Below the pieces are notes generated by a model. That model had not been told where the DNA came from, searched no databases, and saw only the letters and a program-made list of their open reading frames with translations. A stretch of DNA of 64,000 nucleotides, taken from contig DASXFD010000025.1 in NCBI GenBank assembly GCA_036489755.1, forward strand, positions 1 through 64,000, given 5' to 3'. The DNA is from JABFXX01 sp036489755. Its GTDB lineage: Bacteria; Myxococcota_A; Polyangia; Haliangiales; Haliangiaceae. Both the position numbers and the translations under genes were made by a program. This document shows positions 25,338 to 33,344 of the stretch, piece by piece (positions within the stretch are counted from its first letter, which is position 1; each line of letters begins with the position of its first letter).

Positions 25338-26642
25338 ATGCGCATCTACCACGTGGCGTTCGCCGTGCTGCTCGCGGCGTCCTGCGATCAAGGCAAGAGC
25401 AAGCTGGACGATCTGAAAGGCCACCCGCACCCGGGTGCGATGGCCGGTTCCGCCACCGCCGGCAGCGCTTCGGTCGTGGACATCACCAGCAAGGACATCC
25501 TCGCCCGCACGAACCCCGCCGACGAGGTCGACGTCGAGTGGGTGCTGATCGCGTGGAAAGAACTCGACGCCACGACCTATCACGGCCAGATCGACAAGCG
25601 CGCCGCGACTCGCTCGAACGCCGACGCCGCGAAGCTCGCGCTCGAGACGCTCGACAAGCTGAAGGCCGACCCGTCGCAGCTCGACACGCTCGTGAAGACC
25701 GTGTCGGAGCAGCCCGGCGGCGGCCAGACCGATCCGATCACGATCAACAAGTCGATTCCGCTGCCGCCGGAGTTCAAGTCGCTCGTCGACCTGTCGCTGC
25801 GCCTGCAGCCGAAAGAGGCGGGCATCGTGCGCACGCCGCTCGGCTATCACGTGATCGAGCGCGTCCCGCCGCCGCCGCCGGACCCGCTCGAGTCGGCCGA
25901 CATCCTCGCGCGCCCCGCGGAGCCGGGCCCGGTGACCGTGCAGCACGTGCTCGTCGGCTGGAAGGACGTGCCGGCGGCCAAGCGGATTCCGCTCGACCCG
26001 CGCGCACAGGCGCGCACGAAGGCCGACGCCGACAAGCTCGCGACCGAAATCCTCGCGAAGGCGCGCAGCGGCGCCGACTTCAAGGACCTGATGAAGCAGT
26101 ACTCCGAGGATCCCGGCTCGAAGGACAACGGCCGCACGATGTCGGTCTCCGAGACCGAGAACTACGTCGAGCCGTTCAAGAAGCTGGCGCTGCGCCTCAA
26201 GGAGGGCGAAGTCGGCCTCGTGAAGTCGCCGTTCGGCTGGCACATCATCAAGCGCGTTCCGGCGCCGCCGCCGGATCCGCTCGAGTCGGCCGACATCCTC
26301 AAGCGCGCGCCGGTCACCGACAAGGCCAAGGTCAAGCACATCCTGCTCAACTGGGCCGACAACAACCCGAAGGATCCGCGCGCGCAGAAGCGCTCGCGCG
26401 CCGAGCTCGAAGCGCTCGTCAAGGACACCGTCGCGAAGCTGAAGGCCGGCGCGAAGATCGAAGATCTGATGAAGCAGCTGTCGGAAGACCCGGGCTCGGC
26501 GAAGAAGGGCGACTCCTACGACGTCACGCCGGATGCGGGCCTCGTCGAGCCGTTCAAGAACCTCTCGCTGCGGCTCAAGGTCGGCGAGGTCGGCGTCGTC
26601 AAGACCGAGTTCGGCATCCACATCATCAAGCGCGTCGAGTAA
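25338..26642 (+). CDS. Lipoprotein with three tandem parvulin-type peptidyl-prolyl isomerase domains
   Basis: 434 residues. The signal MRIYHVAFAVLLAASCDQ has the lipobox AASC. Three PpiC/SurA-like rotamase domains follow at about 60-175, 190-292 and 305-434. Each ends in a conserved LRL...VGxVxTxFGxHxIxRV strand; the domains are joined by the repeated linker PPPPDPLESADIL. Domains 2 and 3 share DLMKQ-SEDPGS and VEPFK-L-LRL almost word for word, while domain 1 is diverged (SLVDLSLRLQPKEAGIVRTPLG), so it may be inactive. It probably acts as a membrane-tethered periplasmic chaperone for outer membrane proteins. It stands alone between the permease and the cysteine-rich lipoprotein. Confidence 0.88.
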   Translation: MRIYHVAFAVLLAASCDQGKSKLDDLKGHPHPGAMAGSATAGSASVVDITSKDILARTNPADEVDVEWVLIAWKELDATTYHGQIDKRAATRSNADAAKLALETLDKLKADPSQLDTLVKTVSEQPGGGQTDPITINKSIPLPPEFKSLVDLSLRLQPKEAGIVRTPLGYHVIERVPPPPPDPLESADILARPAEPGPVTVQHVLVGWKDVPAAKRIPLDPRAQARTKADADKLATEILAKARSGADFKDLMKQYSEDPGSKDNGRTMSVSETENYVEPFKKLALRLKEGEVGLVKSPFGWHIIKRVPAPPPDPLESADILKRAPVTDKAKVKHILLNWADNNPKDPRAQKRSRAELEALVKDTVAKLKAGAKIEDLMKQLSEDPGSAKKGDSYDVTPDAGLVEPFKNLSLRLKVGEVGVVKTEFGIHIIKRVE

Positions 26643-26669
26643 CGGCTCGCCGGCTCGGCGACGACCCGG

Positions 26670-26987
26670 CTACTGCGGAATGCACTGGCAGGTCGCCGAG
26701 CAGTCGTCGCCCGGCGTGCCGTTCGCGCTGCCGTCGTCGCACTGCTCGCCCGGATCGATCACGCCGTTGCCGCACAGCGATGCGGAGCCGCAATCGGATC
26801 CCGAGCCCATATCCGAGCCCGAGCCAGCATCGGCCACGCCGGCATCGGGCATATCGTTCGCGGAGAACGCAGACGGCAGAACCGCACCCGGCTGCTCGGG
26901 CTCGGCGGACGGCGGGTTCGTATCGGTCGCGGTCGTGGTGCAAGCGACGGCGAGCGAGAACGCACAGACGGACAACAGTCGAAGCAT
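26670..26987 (-). CDS. Lipoprotein with a Myxococcus cysteine-rich repeat
   Basis: 105 residues from the ATG at 26987, which has GGAGAG 4 nt upstream. The signal MLRLLSVCAFSLAVACT ends in the lipobox AVAC. A low-complexity Asp/Ser/Gly linker (DAGVADAGSGSDMGSGSD) leads to one copy of the myxobacterial cysteine repeat, CGNGVIDPGEQCDDGSANG, followed by DDCSATCQCIPQ. In myxobacteria such repeats sit on secreted or surface proteins; the role is unknown. It converges on the parvulin lipoprotein, whose stop is 27 bp away. The gene supports the taxonomic placement. The gap 26988-27128 holds no gene. Confidence 0.85.
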   Translation of the reverse strand: MLRLLSVCAFSLAVACTTTATDTNPPSAEPEQPGAVLPSAFSANDMPDAGVADAGSGSDMGSGSDCGSASLCGNGVIDPGEQCDDGSANGTPGDDCSATCQCIPQ

Positions 26988-27128
26988 CGGGCTCTCCTTG
27001 TCGGTACTGCACGCGCAACACAGCAAGCGTCGTACCGACGGAAGTTCCCGATCGCGCGGCGCCGTAGCGCCGAGCTTGTAGCGGCCGAGCACGAAGCGCC
27101 GCGCGCCCGTGCGAGCTGAGAAAGCCGA

Positions 27129-28562
27129 TTACTTCGTCGGCGGCGTCTTCGCAGCAGGCGCCGGCGCGGGCGTCGGCGCGGGCGTCGGCGGCGCGGCCGC
27201 AGCGGGAGGCGCGGCAGCGGGAGCCGGCGCGGCCGGCGCTGGACCCGCAGAGACGAGCTTGAACTCGACGCGACGGTTCTTCGCGCGCGCCGCATTGAGC
27301 GCCGGGCCTTTGAGCCCCTTCGGATCAGTGATCGGCTGGGAATCGCCGTAGCCCTTCGACTCGAGTCGCGAGGCATCGATGCCCTTCTTGACGAAGTAGG
27401 CCTTCACGGAATCGGCGCGCGCCTGCGACAGCGCGACGTTGTCGGCGAACGTCTTCGACTTGATCTGCACGTCATCGGTGTGGCCGCTGATCTCGAGCTT
27501 GATGTCCTTGAACTCGGTCATCACCGCGATCGCCTTGTCGAGCACGGGCAGCGACGAGGGCGTCAGATCGGCGGCACCGGTCTTGAAGTTGATGCCCTGG
27601 ATCACGCCGGTGAACGCCTTCACCTTCTCCGGAATCTCGTCGGGGCAGCCGTCGGCGTCCTGATAGCCGTTCTTGGTCTCGGGCTCGTTCGGGCACTTGT
27701 CGACCGAGTCGGGGATGCCGTCGTTGTCGTTGTCGGGATCGGGGCAACCGTCGGCGTCCTGGAAGCCGTCCTTGTCCTCGGCCTGGTTGGGGCACTTGTC
27801 GGTGGCGTCGGGGATGCCGTCGTTGTCGTTGTCCGGATCCGGGCAGCCGTCGGCGTCCTGGAAGCCGTCCATGTCTTCGGGGTCGTTCGGGCACTTGTCG
27901 GCGGCGCCGACGATCCCGTCGTGATCCGGATCGTTATCGACGACCGGCTTGACCGGCGGCAGCTTGTGCATCGGCTTCTCGCCGCCGAACGTGTGATAGA
28001 GCGAGAGCAAGCCCTCGAAGTCTTCGGTGACGCCGCCGGTGCCGCCCTCTGCTTCGGTCTTCGCGGGCGGGAAGATCAAGCGAACGTCCGCGCGCACGCC
28101 CCAGCCGCCGCTCGTCGCGTACTTGACGCCAACGCCGACGTCCGGCTGAAAGTTCGAGTCCTTCTTCAGAATGTCCTGGTTCTGCGACGACACCAGGTCC
28201 ATCAGGCCGCCACCGACCAGCACGAACGGCACGAGATCGCCGGGTAGCGGGTTGAACGCGTACACGAGGTGCGCGCGCACCGCGACGTCGAACACGTCGA
28301 ACACCATCGAGTTCGGCTCGGTCGGGATGAGCCCGCCTTCGACCTCGATTCCGTAGTGGTGCGCGATGTACACGCCGAGCCGAGCGCCGAAGATCGCCGT
28401 GGTCTTCTGACCGTCGGTCGGATTGGTCGCCGTGATGCCGAGCGAGCCGTCCGAATTGAAGATGTGCAGGCCGGCCGTGCCGCCGACTTCCAACGCGACA
28501 TCGGCACGCGCGACCGACGAAGCCGTCACGAGCGCCAGGACACAGCAGCCGAGCCTAAGCAT
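27129..28562 (-). CDS. OmpA family protein with thrombospondin type 3 repeats
   Basis: 477 residues. A signal peptide (MLRLGCCVLALVTASSVARA) precedes an N-terminal barrel (VALEVGGTAGLHIFN, GVKYATSGGWGVRADVRLIF). Next come three acidic calcium-binding repeats of the type DNDNDGIPDATDKCPNQAEDK with DGFQDADGCPD. Then a C-terminal OmpA peptidoglycan-binding domain (GINFKTGAADL, LEISGHTDDV, LSQARADSVKAYFVKKGI, GYGDSQPITD, AKNRRVEFKL). An Ala/Pro-rich tail of about 40 residues ends the protein, unusual after an OmpA domain. It tethers the outer membrane to the wall. Whether it is co-transcribed with leucine dehydrogenase upstream (53-bp gap) is unclear. Confidence 0.9.
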   Translation of the reverse strand: MLRLGCCVLALVTASSVARADVALEVGGTAGLHIFNSDGSLGITATNPTDGQKTTAIFGARLGVYIAHHYGIEVEGGLIPTEPNSMVFDVFDVAVRAHLVYAFNPLPGDLVPFVLVGGGLMDLVSSQNQDILKKDSNFQPDVGVGVKYATSGGWGVRADVRLIFPPAKTEAEGGTGGVTEDFEGLLSLYHTFGGEKPMHKLPPVKPVVDNDPDHDGIVGAADKCPNDPEDMDGFQDADGCPDPDNDNDGIPDATDKCPNQAEDKDGFQDADGCPDPDNDNDGIPDSVDKCPNEPETKNGYQDADGCPDEIPEKVKAFTGVIQGINFKTGAADLTPSSLPVLDKAIAVMTEFKDIKLEISGHTDDVQIKSKTFADNVALSQARADSVKAYFVKKGIDASRLESKGYGDSQPITDPKGLKGPALNAARAKNRRVEFKLVSAGPAPAAPAPAAAPPAAAAPPTPAPTPAPAPAAKTPPTK

Positions 28563-28615
28563 ACCCGGGATTTTCGACTCGTTCGGCCCCGGTCCGCAAG
28601 TGGCAAGGAGGCAAT

Positions 28616-29665
28616 TTACGCCTTCGCGTGCGCGGCGAGACGCTCCTCCGCCATCAGGTCGGCCACCTTGTAGGTCGGCGCGACCAGCTTCTTGGACCGA
28701 TCGCAGATCTCCCAGATCGTGTCGTAGATCTTCAGCGTCTTTTCGCGCGCGAGCTTGGCGTCGTAGCCCTTTACCTCTTGCGCGACGTTGACGAGGCCGC
28801 CGGCGTTGATCGCGTAGTCGGGCGCGTAGAGGATGCCGCGCGCGTGCAGGTCGTCGCCGTGGCGCGGCTCGAGTAGCTGATTGTTCGCAGCACCTGCGAC
28901 AATCTTCGCCTTGAGGTGCGGGATCGTGTCGTCGTTCATGCCGGCGCCGAGCGCGCACGGCGCGAACACGTCGCAATCGACGGCCGCGACCGAGGTGATC
29001 TCGGTGACGGCGGCGCCGAACTCGCGCGCCGCGCGCTCGCTCTTGAGCTTGTCGACGTCGGCGACCGTGAGCTTCGCGCCGGCGGCGTGGAGCTCTTTGC
29101 ACAGGTAGTAGCCGACGTGACCGACGCCTTGCACGGCGACGTGGATGCCCTTGAGGTCGTCCTTGCCGAGCTTGAACTTCACGCACGCCTCGATGCCGCG
29201 GCGCACGCCGAGCGCGGTGAACGGCGACGGATCGCCGGAGCCGCCGTGCGACGGATCGATGCCCGTGACGTGCTTCGTCTGCGTACGGATGATCTCCATG
29301 TCCTCGAGGCCAGTGCCGCTGTCCTCGGCGGTGATGTAGTGCCCGCGCAGATCTTCGATGAAGCGGCCGAACGCCCGGAACAGCGCGCTGCGATCGAAGT
29401 GGCGCTTGGGCTTGATGATGACGCTCTTGCCGCCGCCGTGACCGAGCCCGGTGATCGCCGCCTTGTAGGTCATGCCGCGCGCGAGCCGGAGCGCGTCGAT
29501 GTACGCGGCCTCGTCGGTGTCGTACTCGATGAACCGGCAGCCGCCGAGCGCCGGGCCGAGCCGGGAGTCGTGAATCGCGACGATCGCGCGGAGCTGCGTG
29601 GCCTTGTCCAGCTTGAAGTGGACTTCGCCGAAGTCATACGCGGAGAGCTTGCCGAATACGTCCAT
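28616..29665 (-). CDS. Leucine dehydrogenase family (Glu/Leu/Phe/Val dehydrogenase)
   Basis: 349 residues, the size of octameric leucine/valine dehydrogenases. The dimerisation domain has ATQLRAIVAIHDSRLGPALGGCRF and the catalytic lysine region RGMTYKAAITGLGHGGGKSV. The NAD domain begins HVAVQGVGHVGYYLCKEL (GxGxxG), and DVFAPCALGAGMNDDTI and DYAINAGGLVNVAQE are family signatures. It interconverts branched-chain amino acids and 2-oxo acids with NAD+ and ammonia. It stands divergent from the 29764 gene. Leucine versus valine or phenylalanine preference cannot be read here. Confidence 0.92.
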   Translation of the reverse strand: MDVFGKLSAYDFGEVHFKLDKATQLRAIVAIHDSRLGPALGGCRFIEYDTDEAAYIDALRLARGMTYKAAITGLGHGGGKSVIIKPKRHFDRSALFRAFGRFIEDLRGHYITAEDSGTGLEDMEIIRTQTKHVTGIDPSHGGSGDPSPFTALGVRRGIEACVKFKLGKDDLKGIHVAVQGVGHVGYYLCKELHAAGAKLTVADVDKLKSERAAREFGAAVTEITSVAAVDCDVFAPCALGAGMNDDTIPHLKAKIVAGAANNQLLEPRHGDDLHARGILYAPDYAINAGGLVNVAQEVKGYDAKLAREKTLKIYDTIWEICDRSKKLVAPTYKVADLMAEERLAAHAKA

Positions 29666-29763
29666 GCCGGCGTCGTATCAGATTTCTGTGGCTCCGCTGG
29701 AGGCCTGCCGCGGCAAACGCGACGGCGCGCGGCGTCAAGGCGGCGAGGTCGCTGGCGGTCGCC

Positions 29764-30162
29764 GTGGCCCGGCCGTTGCAATCGGTCGCGGCCGTGCGAT
29801 TCGGGATCCTCGCCGTGACGGCAGCCCTCGGCGTGAGCAGCGGCTGCGCGGTCTTTACCGGCCCCGGCTGTACGGACCACCAGGACTCGACCTGGAACGT
29901 GCAAGAGCCGACCAATCCATCGGCCACCATCATGATCGAGGACTGCCGCGACGACGTCGACGCGTGCACCGATCTGTGCACGACGGAGCTCGACCAGAAC
30001 GCGTCCGGCGTCGACATCGTGCAGATGACCGGCTGCCAGGTTCGCTTCGACGGTTCGACCGTTCACGTCGAGGTCAAGTACGACACTGCATCTGACTCGC
30101 CGGGCTGTGATCAGCCCGAGCCGATCGAAGCACCCGGAACCGGGGGAGAAACAAACGGATGA
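29764..30162 (+). CDS. Small cysteine-containing lipoprotein of unknown function
   Basis: 132 residues from GTG at 29764; an in-frame GTG at 29794 would give a neater signal (VRFGILAVTAALGVSSGC). The lipobox is VSSGC. Mature residues include CTDHQDSTWNVQEP, IEDCRDDVDACTDLCTTEL and VQMTGCQVRFDGSTVHVEVKYD, with eight cysteines in all after the signal, suggesting disulfides. The stop overlaps the start of the di-heme lipoprotein gene (ATGA), so it is probably a partner of that protein at the outer membrane or in the periplasm. It has no known domain. Confidence 0.65.
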   Translation: MARPLQSVAAVRFGILAVTAALGVSSGCAVFTGPGCTDHQDSTWNVQEPTNPSATIMIEDCRDDVDACTDLCTTELDQNASGVDIVQMTGCQVRFDGSTVHVEVKYDTASDSPGCDQPEPIEAPGTGGETNG

Positions 30163-32012
30163 AGCGCATCGCGATCGTGTTGTTCGCCGTCGGTTGTGGA
30201 ACCTCGGGCACCGCGCCGGGCGACGATCCCCCAAGCTGGGGCGTCCCGATCTCGGGCGGCAACCTGCTTGTAACGAGCGACGGCACGCACGCGTTCGCGG
30301 CCGATCCGGATCGCGATCGCGTGGTCGATCTCGATCTGACGACGCAGACCGCGACCGAGATCCCACTCACGGCGGGTGACGAGCCCGGCCGTTTGGTCGA
30401 GGACGGCGCGGGCCGCATCCAGGTCGCGCTCCGTCGCGGCGGTGCGCTCGTCACGATCCAGGGCGATCAGGTGATCGCGCGGCGCGCCGTGTGCGCCGAG
30501 CCGCGCGGCCTCGCGTACGAGGCGGCCACCGATCTCGTTCACGTCGCATGCTCGACCGGCGAGCTGGTCTCGCTGCCCGCCGCCGGCGGCGCGGCGACGC
30601 GCAACGTGTTCGTCGATCGCGATCTGCGCGACGTGCTCGTTCGCAACGGCACGCTGTACGTCACGAGGTTCCGCTCGGCGCAGGTGCTCCAGCTCGACGC
30701 GAACGGCGCGATCGTCACGCGGCTGACGTCGCCGACCGTGCAGCGCGTCGACGCCAACGACGAAGTAGGTGGTGGCGAGTCGGATGGCAGCGGCGACGGC
30801 GGACCCGACATGGCGCCGAACAGCGTCGATGCGATCGCCGCGGTCGCGTGGCGCACGATCGCGATGCCCGACGGCCGCTTCTTGATGAGCCACCAGCGCC
30901 AGCTGCAAACGATCATCTCGACGGTCGTGCACGGCGGCTACGGCAACGGCTGCGGCGGCCCGGTCTCGCCGGACCTCACGATCATCGACGGCTCGAACAC
31001 GGTCACGCCGATCATCCCGATCGCGGGCGACGCGCTGCCGGTCGACGTCGCCGTCGACAGCGGCGGCGACGAGATCTCGGTCGCGTACGCGGGCTCGCAG
31101 ATCGTCGACCGCATTCCGATCTCGACGCTCATCGCCGACAGCGGCTCGGCGAGCTTTCCGAAGTGTCCCGACCTATCGCCCGACGACGGCGCGACCCCTC
31201 CGAACCCCGGCGGCACGCCGGTCATCACGGGCGACGGCTTCGGTATCCCGATCAGCGACGGGCTCGGCGCGCCGACGTCGGTCGCGTACACGCCGAACGG
31301 CGACCTCCTCATCTATTACCCGGAGCTGCCTGGCATTGCGGTTCACGCCGCCTCCGGCGCGACGAACATCATCACGCTGCCCGGCGACGTCGGCTACGAC
31401 GCCGGCCGCAGGCTCTTCCACATGCAGACGCCGAGCGGGCTCGCGTGTGCGTCGTGTCATCCCGAGGCCCGCGACGACGGCCTGATCTGGAACTTCGACA
31501 CCGAGGGCGTGCGCCGCACGCAAAACCTCGCCGGCAACATCCTCGAGCGCGCGCCGTATCACTGGTCCGGCGACGAGCTCACGCTGCCGAACCTCATGGA
31601 CGACGTGTTCGCGAACCGCATGGGCGGCGAGACGCCGACCGACAGCGAGCACCGCATGCTCGGGCCGTGGCTCAACCGCGTGCCGGCGCCGGCACCGCTC
31701 GCCGGCGTCGATCCGGCGGCCGCCGCTCGCGGCGAGACGTTGTTCCAGTCGGCCGACGTCGGCTGCACGACATGCCACACCGGCTCGTTGATGTCGACGA
31801 AGGCGCTGGTCGACGTCGGCACCGGCGGCACCTTCAAAGTGCCGAGCTTGCTCGGCGTGAGTGCACGGGCGCCGTTCATGCACACCGGCTGCGCGTCGAC
31901 GCTGCTCGATCGGTTCACGCCGGGCTGCGGCGGCGGCGACACGCATGGCCACACGTCGCAGCTCACGGCCGATCAGCTGAACGATCTCGTCGCGTATCTC
32001 GAGACGCTGTAG
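30159..32012 (+). CDS. Di-heme cytochrome c peroxidase-like lipoprotein with a beta-propeller N-terminus
   Basis: 617 residues. MKRIAIVLFAVGCGTS gives a lipobox AVGC. Residues about 30-410 are repeated YncE-like strands (LLVTSDGTHAFAADPDRDRVVDLDL, GRIQVALRRGGALVTIQGD, SVAYTPNGDLLIYYPEL), suggesting a propeller. Two c-type heme sites follow: CASCH (430-434) and CTTCH (536-540), with the MauG/peroxidase-like phrase TFKVPSLLGVSARAPFMHTG between the second site and the end. It would carry electrons or reduce peroxide on the periplasmic side; a surface role is possible. Co-expressed with the preceding small lipoprotein by a 4-bp overlap. Confidence 0.82.
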   Translation: MKRIAIVLFAVGCGTSGTAPGDDPPSWGVPISGGNLLVTSDGTHAFAADPDRDRVVDLDLTTQTATEIPLTAGDEPGRLVEDGAGRIQVALRRGGALVTIQGDQVIARRAVCAEPRGLAYEAATDLVHVACSTGELVSLPAAGGAATRNVFVDRDLRDVLVRNGTLYVTRFRSAQVLQLDANGAIVTRLTSPTVQRVDANDEVGGGESDGSGDGGPDMAPNSVDAIAAVAWRTIAMPDGRFLMSHQRQLQTIISTVVHGGYGNGCGGPVSPDLTIIDGSNTVTPIIPIAGDALPVDVAVDSGGDEISVAYAGSQIVDRIPISTLIADSGSASFPKCPDLSPDDGATPPNPGGTPVITGDGFGIPISDGLGAPTSVAYTPNGDLLIYYPELPGIAVHAASGATNIITLPGDVGYDAGRRLFHMQTPSGLACASCHPEARDDGLIWNFDTEGVRRTQNLAGNILERAPYHWSGDELTLPNLMDDVFANRMGGETPTDSEHRMLGPWLNRVPAPAPLAGVDPAAAARGETLFQSADVGCTTCHTGSLMSTKALVDVGTGGTFKVPSLLGVSARAPFMHTGCASTLLDRFTPGCGGGDTHGHTSQLTADQLNDLVAYLETL

Positions 32013-32023
32013 ATCGAGCGGCG

Positions 32024-32029
32024 TAGATT
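32024..32029 (+). promoter_or_regulatory. -10 box for the 32037 membrane protein
   Basis: TAGATT, 7 nt before the TTG at 32037. It supports that rare start codon. Confidence 0.4.
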
Positions 32030-32036
32030 CGCTGCG

Positions 32037-33344
32037 TTGTCGCTTCGAGCTCGGGTCGTCGTTGCCGCGGGGTGGGTCGCGTTCGTGTTGTACGCGTACC
32101 CCGGCTTCATGAGCTTCGACTCGGTCGTGCAGCTCCGCGAGGCGCGTGCCGGTCACTACACCGACTGGCACCCACCGGTGATGGCGTGGCTGTGGCACGT
32201 CATCGAGCACATGCCGGGCCCCGCGCCGCTCGGCATGTTGCTGCTGCAGAGCGGCTTGCTGCTCGTCGGCACCTACGCGCTGGTTCGCCACGTCGCCGGT
32301 CCGATGGCCTCGGCGTGCGCGGCCGTCGCGATCCTGTTGTTTCCGCCGATCGCGACCACGATGGCCGTGATCTGGAAGGACTCGCTCATGGTCGGCGCGG
32401 TGGTCGCCGGGACCGCGCTCGTGCTGTCGGCATCGCGCCGGCGCCGCGTCGCCGGGCTCGCGCTGTTCGCGTTGGCCGCCGCCGTTCGTTACAACGGGCT
32501 CACCGTCACGATGGTGCCGGTGATCGCGCTGTTTCGTTGGAGCGACACGTCGGCCGGCTGGCGCCGCTACGCCATCGCGAGCGGCGTCTGGCTCGCGACG
32601 GTCGCGGTCGCGCTGGTCGCGAACAAGGCCCTCACGGACGAGGTCACCCACCCGTGGCACTCGAGCATCGCGATGTTCGACATCGTCGGCACGCTCCGCT
32701 TCGCGCCGGCGCTGTCCGATGCCGAGCTCGCCGAGACGTTGCAGGGCACGCCGCTCGTCGCGACGCACGATCTGCAGCAAGCGGCGCGCGAGGCCTACGA
32801 TCCCGAAGCCGGCGTGTTCCGGATCGTCGAGACGTTCATGAAGCAGCCGACGACCGCCGACGAGCGCGCTGCGATCGCGCGTGCGTGGGAGCGTCTCGTC
32901 GTCGCGCATCCGGTCGCGTATCTGCGGCACCGCTGGCGCGTGTTTCGCCGCGTGCTCGTGCTGCAGCCAACGGTCCATCCGTGGATCTGGGTCGGGATCG
33001 ACCTCGTCGGCGACGACCTCCTCGAGCTGTCGCCGCCGCGATTCCAGCGCTCGCTCATGAACGCCGCGCTCCGGTTCGCGACCTCGTGGTTCATGCGCGT
33101 GTACATCTACGGCGCGCTCGTGCTGGCGGCGTTCGGCCTCGCCTTGTGGCGGCGAGATCGGCTCGTGCTCGCGATCACCACGTCCGCAATCATCTCGGAG
33201 CTCGCGTTGCTCGTGCTCGCGCCGACCGAAGACTTTCGCTACTCGCTGTGGCTCGTCGTCGCAGCGCTACTCGCCGCGTTCCTGCTCGCCGCACAGCTCG
33301 TTCGCGCGCGCTCCGCCGGTCAGCCGGGCCATGCCTCGGCGTGA
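32037..33344 (+). CDS. Polytopic membrane protein, GT-C glycosyltransferase-like
   Basis: 435 residues from a TTG start, with about ten hydrophobic segments. The first loop after TM1 contains FMSFDSVVQLREARAGHYTDWHPPVMAWLWHVIEHM, with an acidic residue and aromatic WHPP motif as in PMT/ArnT-like GT-C enzymes that use lipid-linked sugars. Another signature is PPIATTMAVIWKDSL. The donor and acceptor cannot be named. Its last 25 bp overlap the end of the convergent TPR gene. No clear catalytic pair is proven, so it could also be a transporter. Confidence 0.68.
   Translation: MSLRARVVVAAGWVAFVLYAYPGFMSFDSVVQLREARAGHYTDWHPPVMAWLWHVIEHMPGPAPLGMLLLQSGLLLVGTYALVRHVAGPMASACAAVAILLFPPIATTMAVIWKDSLMVGAVVAGTALVLSASRRRRVAGLALFALAAAVRYNGLTVTMVPVIALFRWSDTSAGWRRYAIASGVWLATVAVALVANKALTDEVTHPWHSSIAMFDIVGTLRFAPALSDAELAETLQGTPLVATHDLQQAAREAYDPEAGVFRIVETFMKQPTTADERAAIARAWERLVVAHPVAYLRHRWRVFRRVLVLQPTVHPWIWVGIDLVGDDLLELSPPRFQRSLMNAALRFATSWFMRVYIYGALVLAAFGLALWRRDRLVLAITTSAIISELALLVLAPTEDFRYSLWLVVAALLAAFLLAAQLVRARSAGQPGHASA

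Noticed and set aside
25275..26621. Long minus-strand open frame (448 codons) opposite the parvulin lipoprotein
   Set aside because: It is a shadow caused by high GC: the composition is Arg/Glu/Leu-rich without motifs, and the plus strand encodes recognisable domains.
32010..32022. 13-nt sequence GTAGATCGAGCGG repeated at 41378-41390 after another stop codon
   Set aside because: In 64 kb of biased composition repeats of this length are expected by chance and nothing else is shared.
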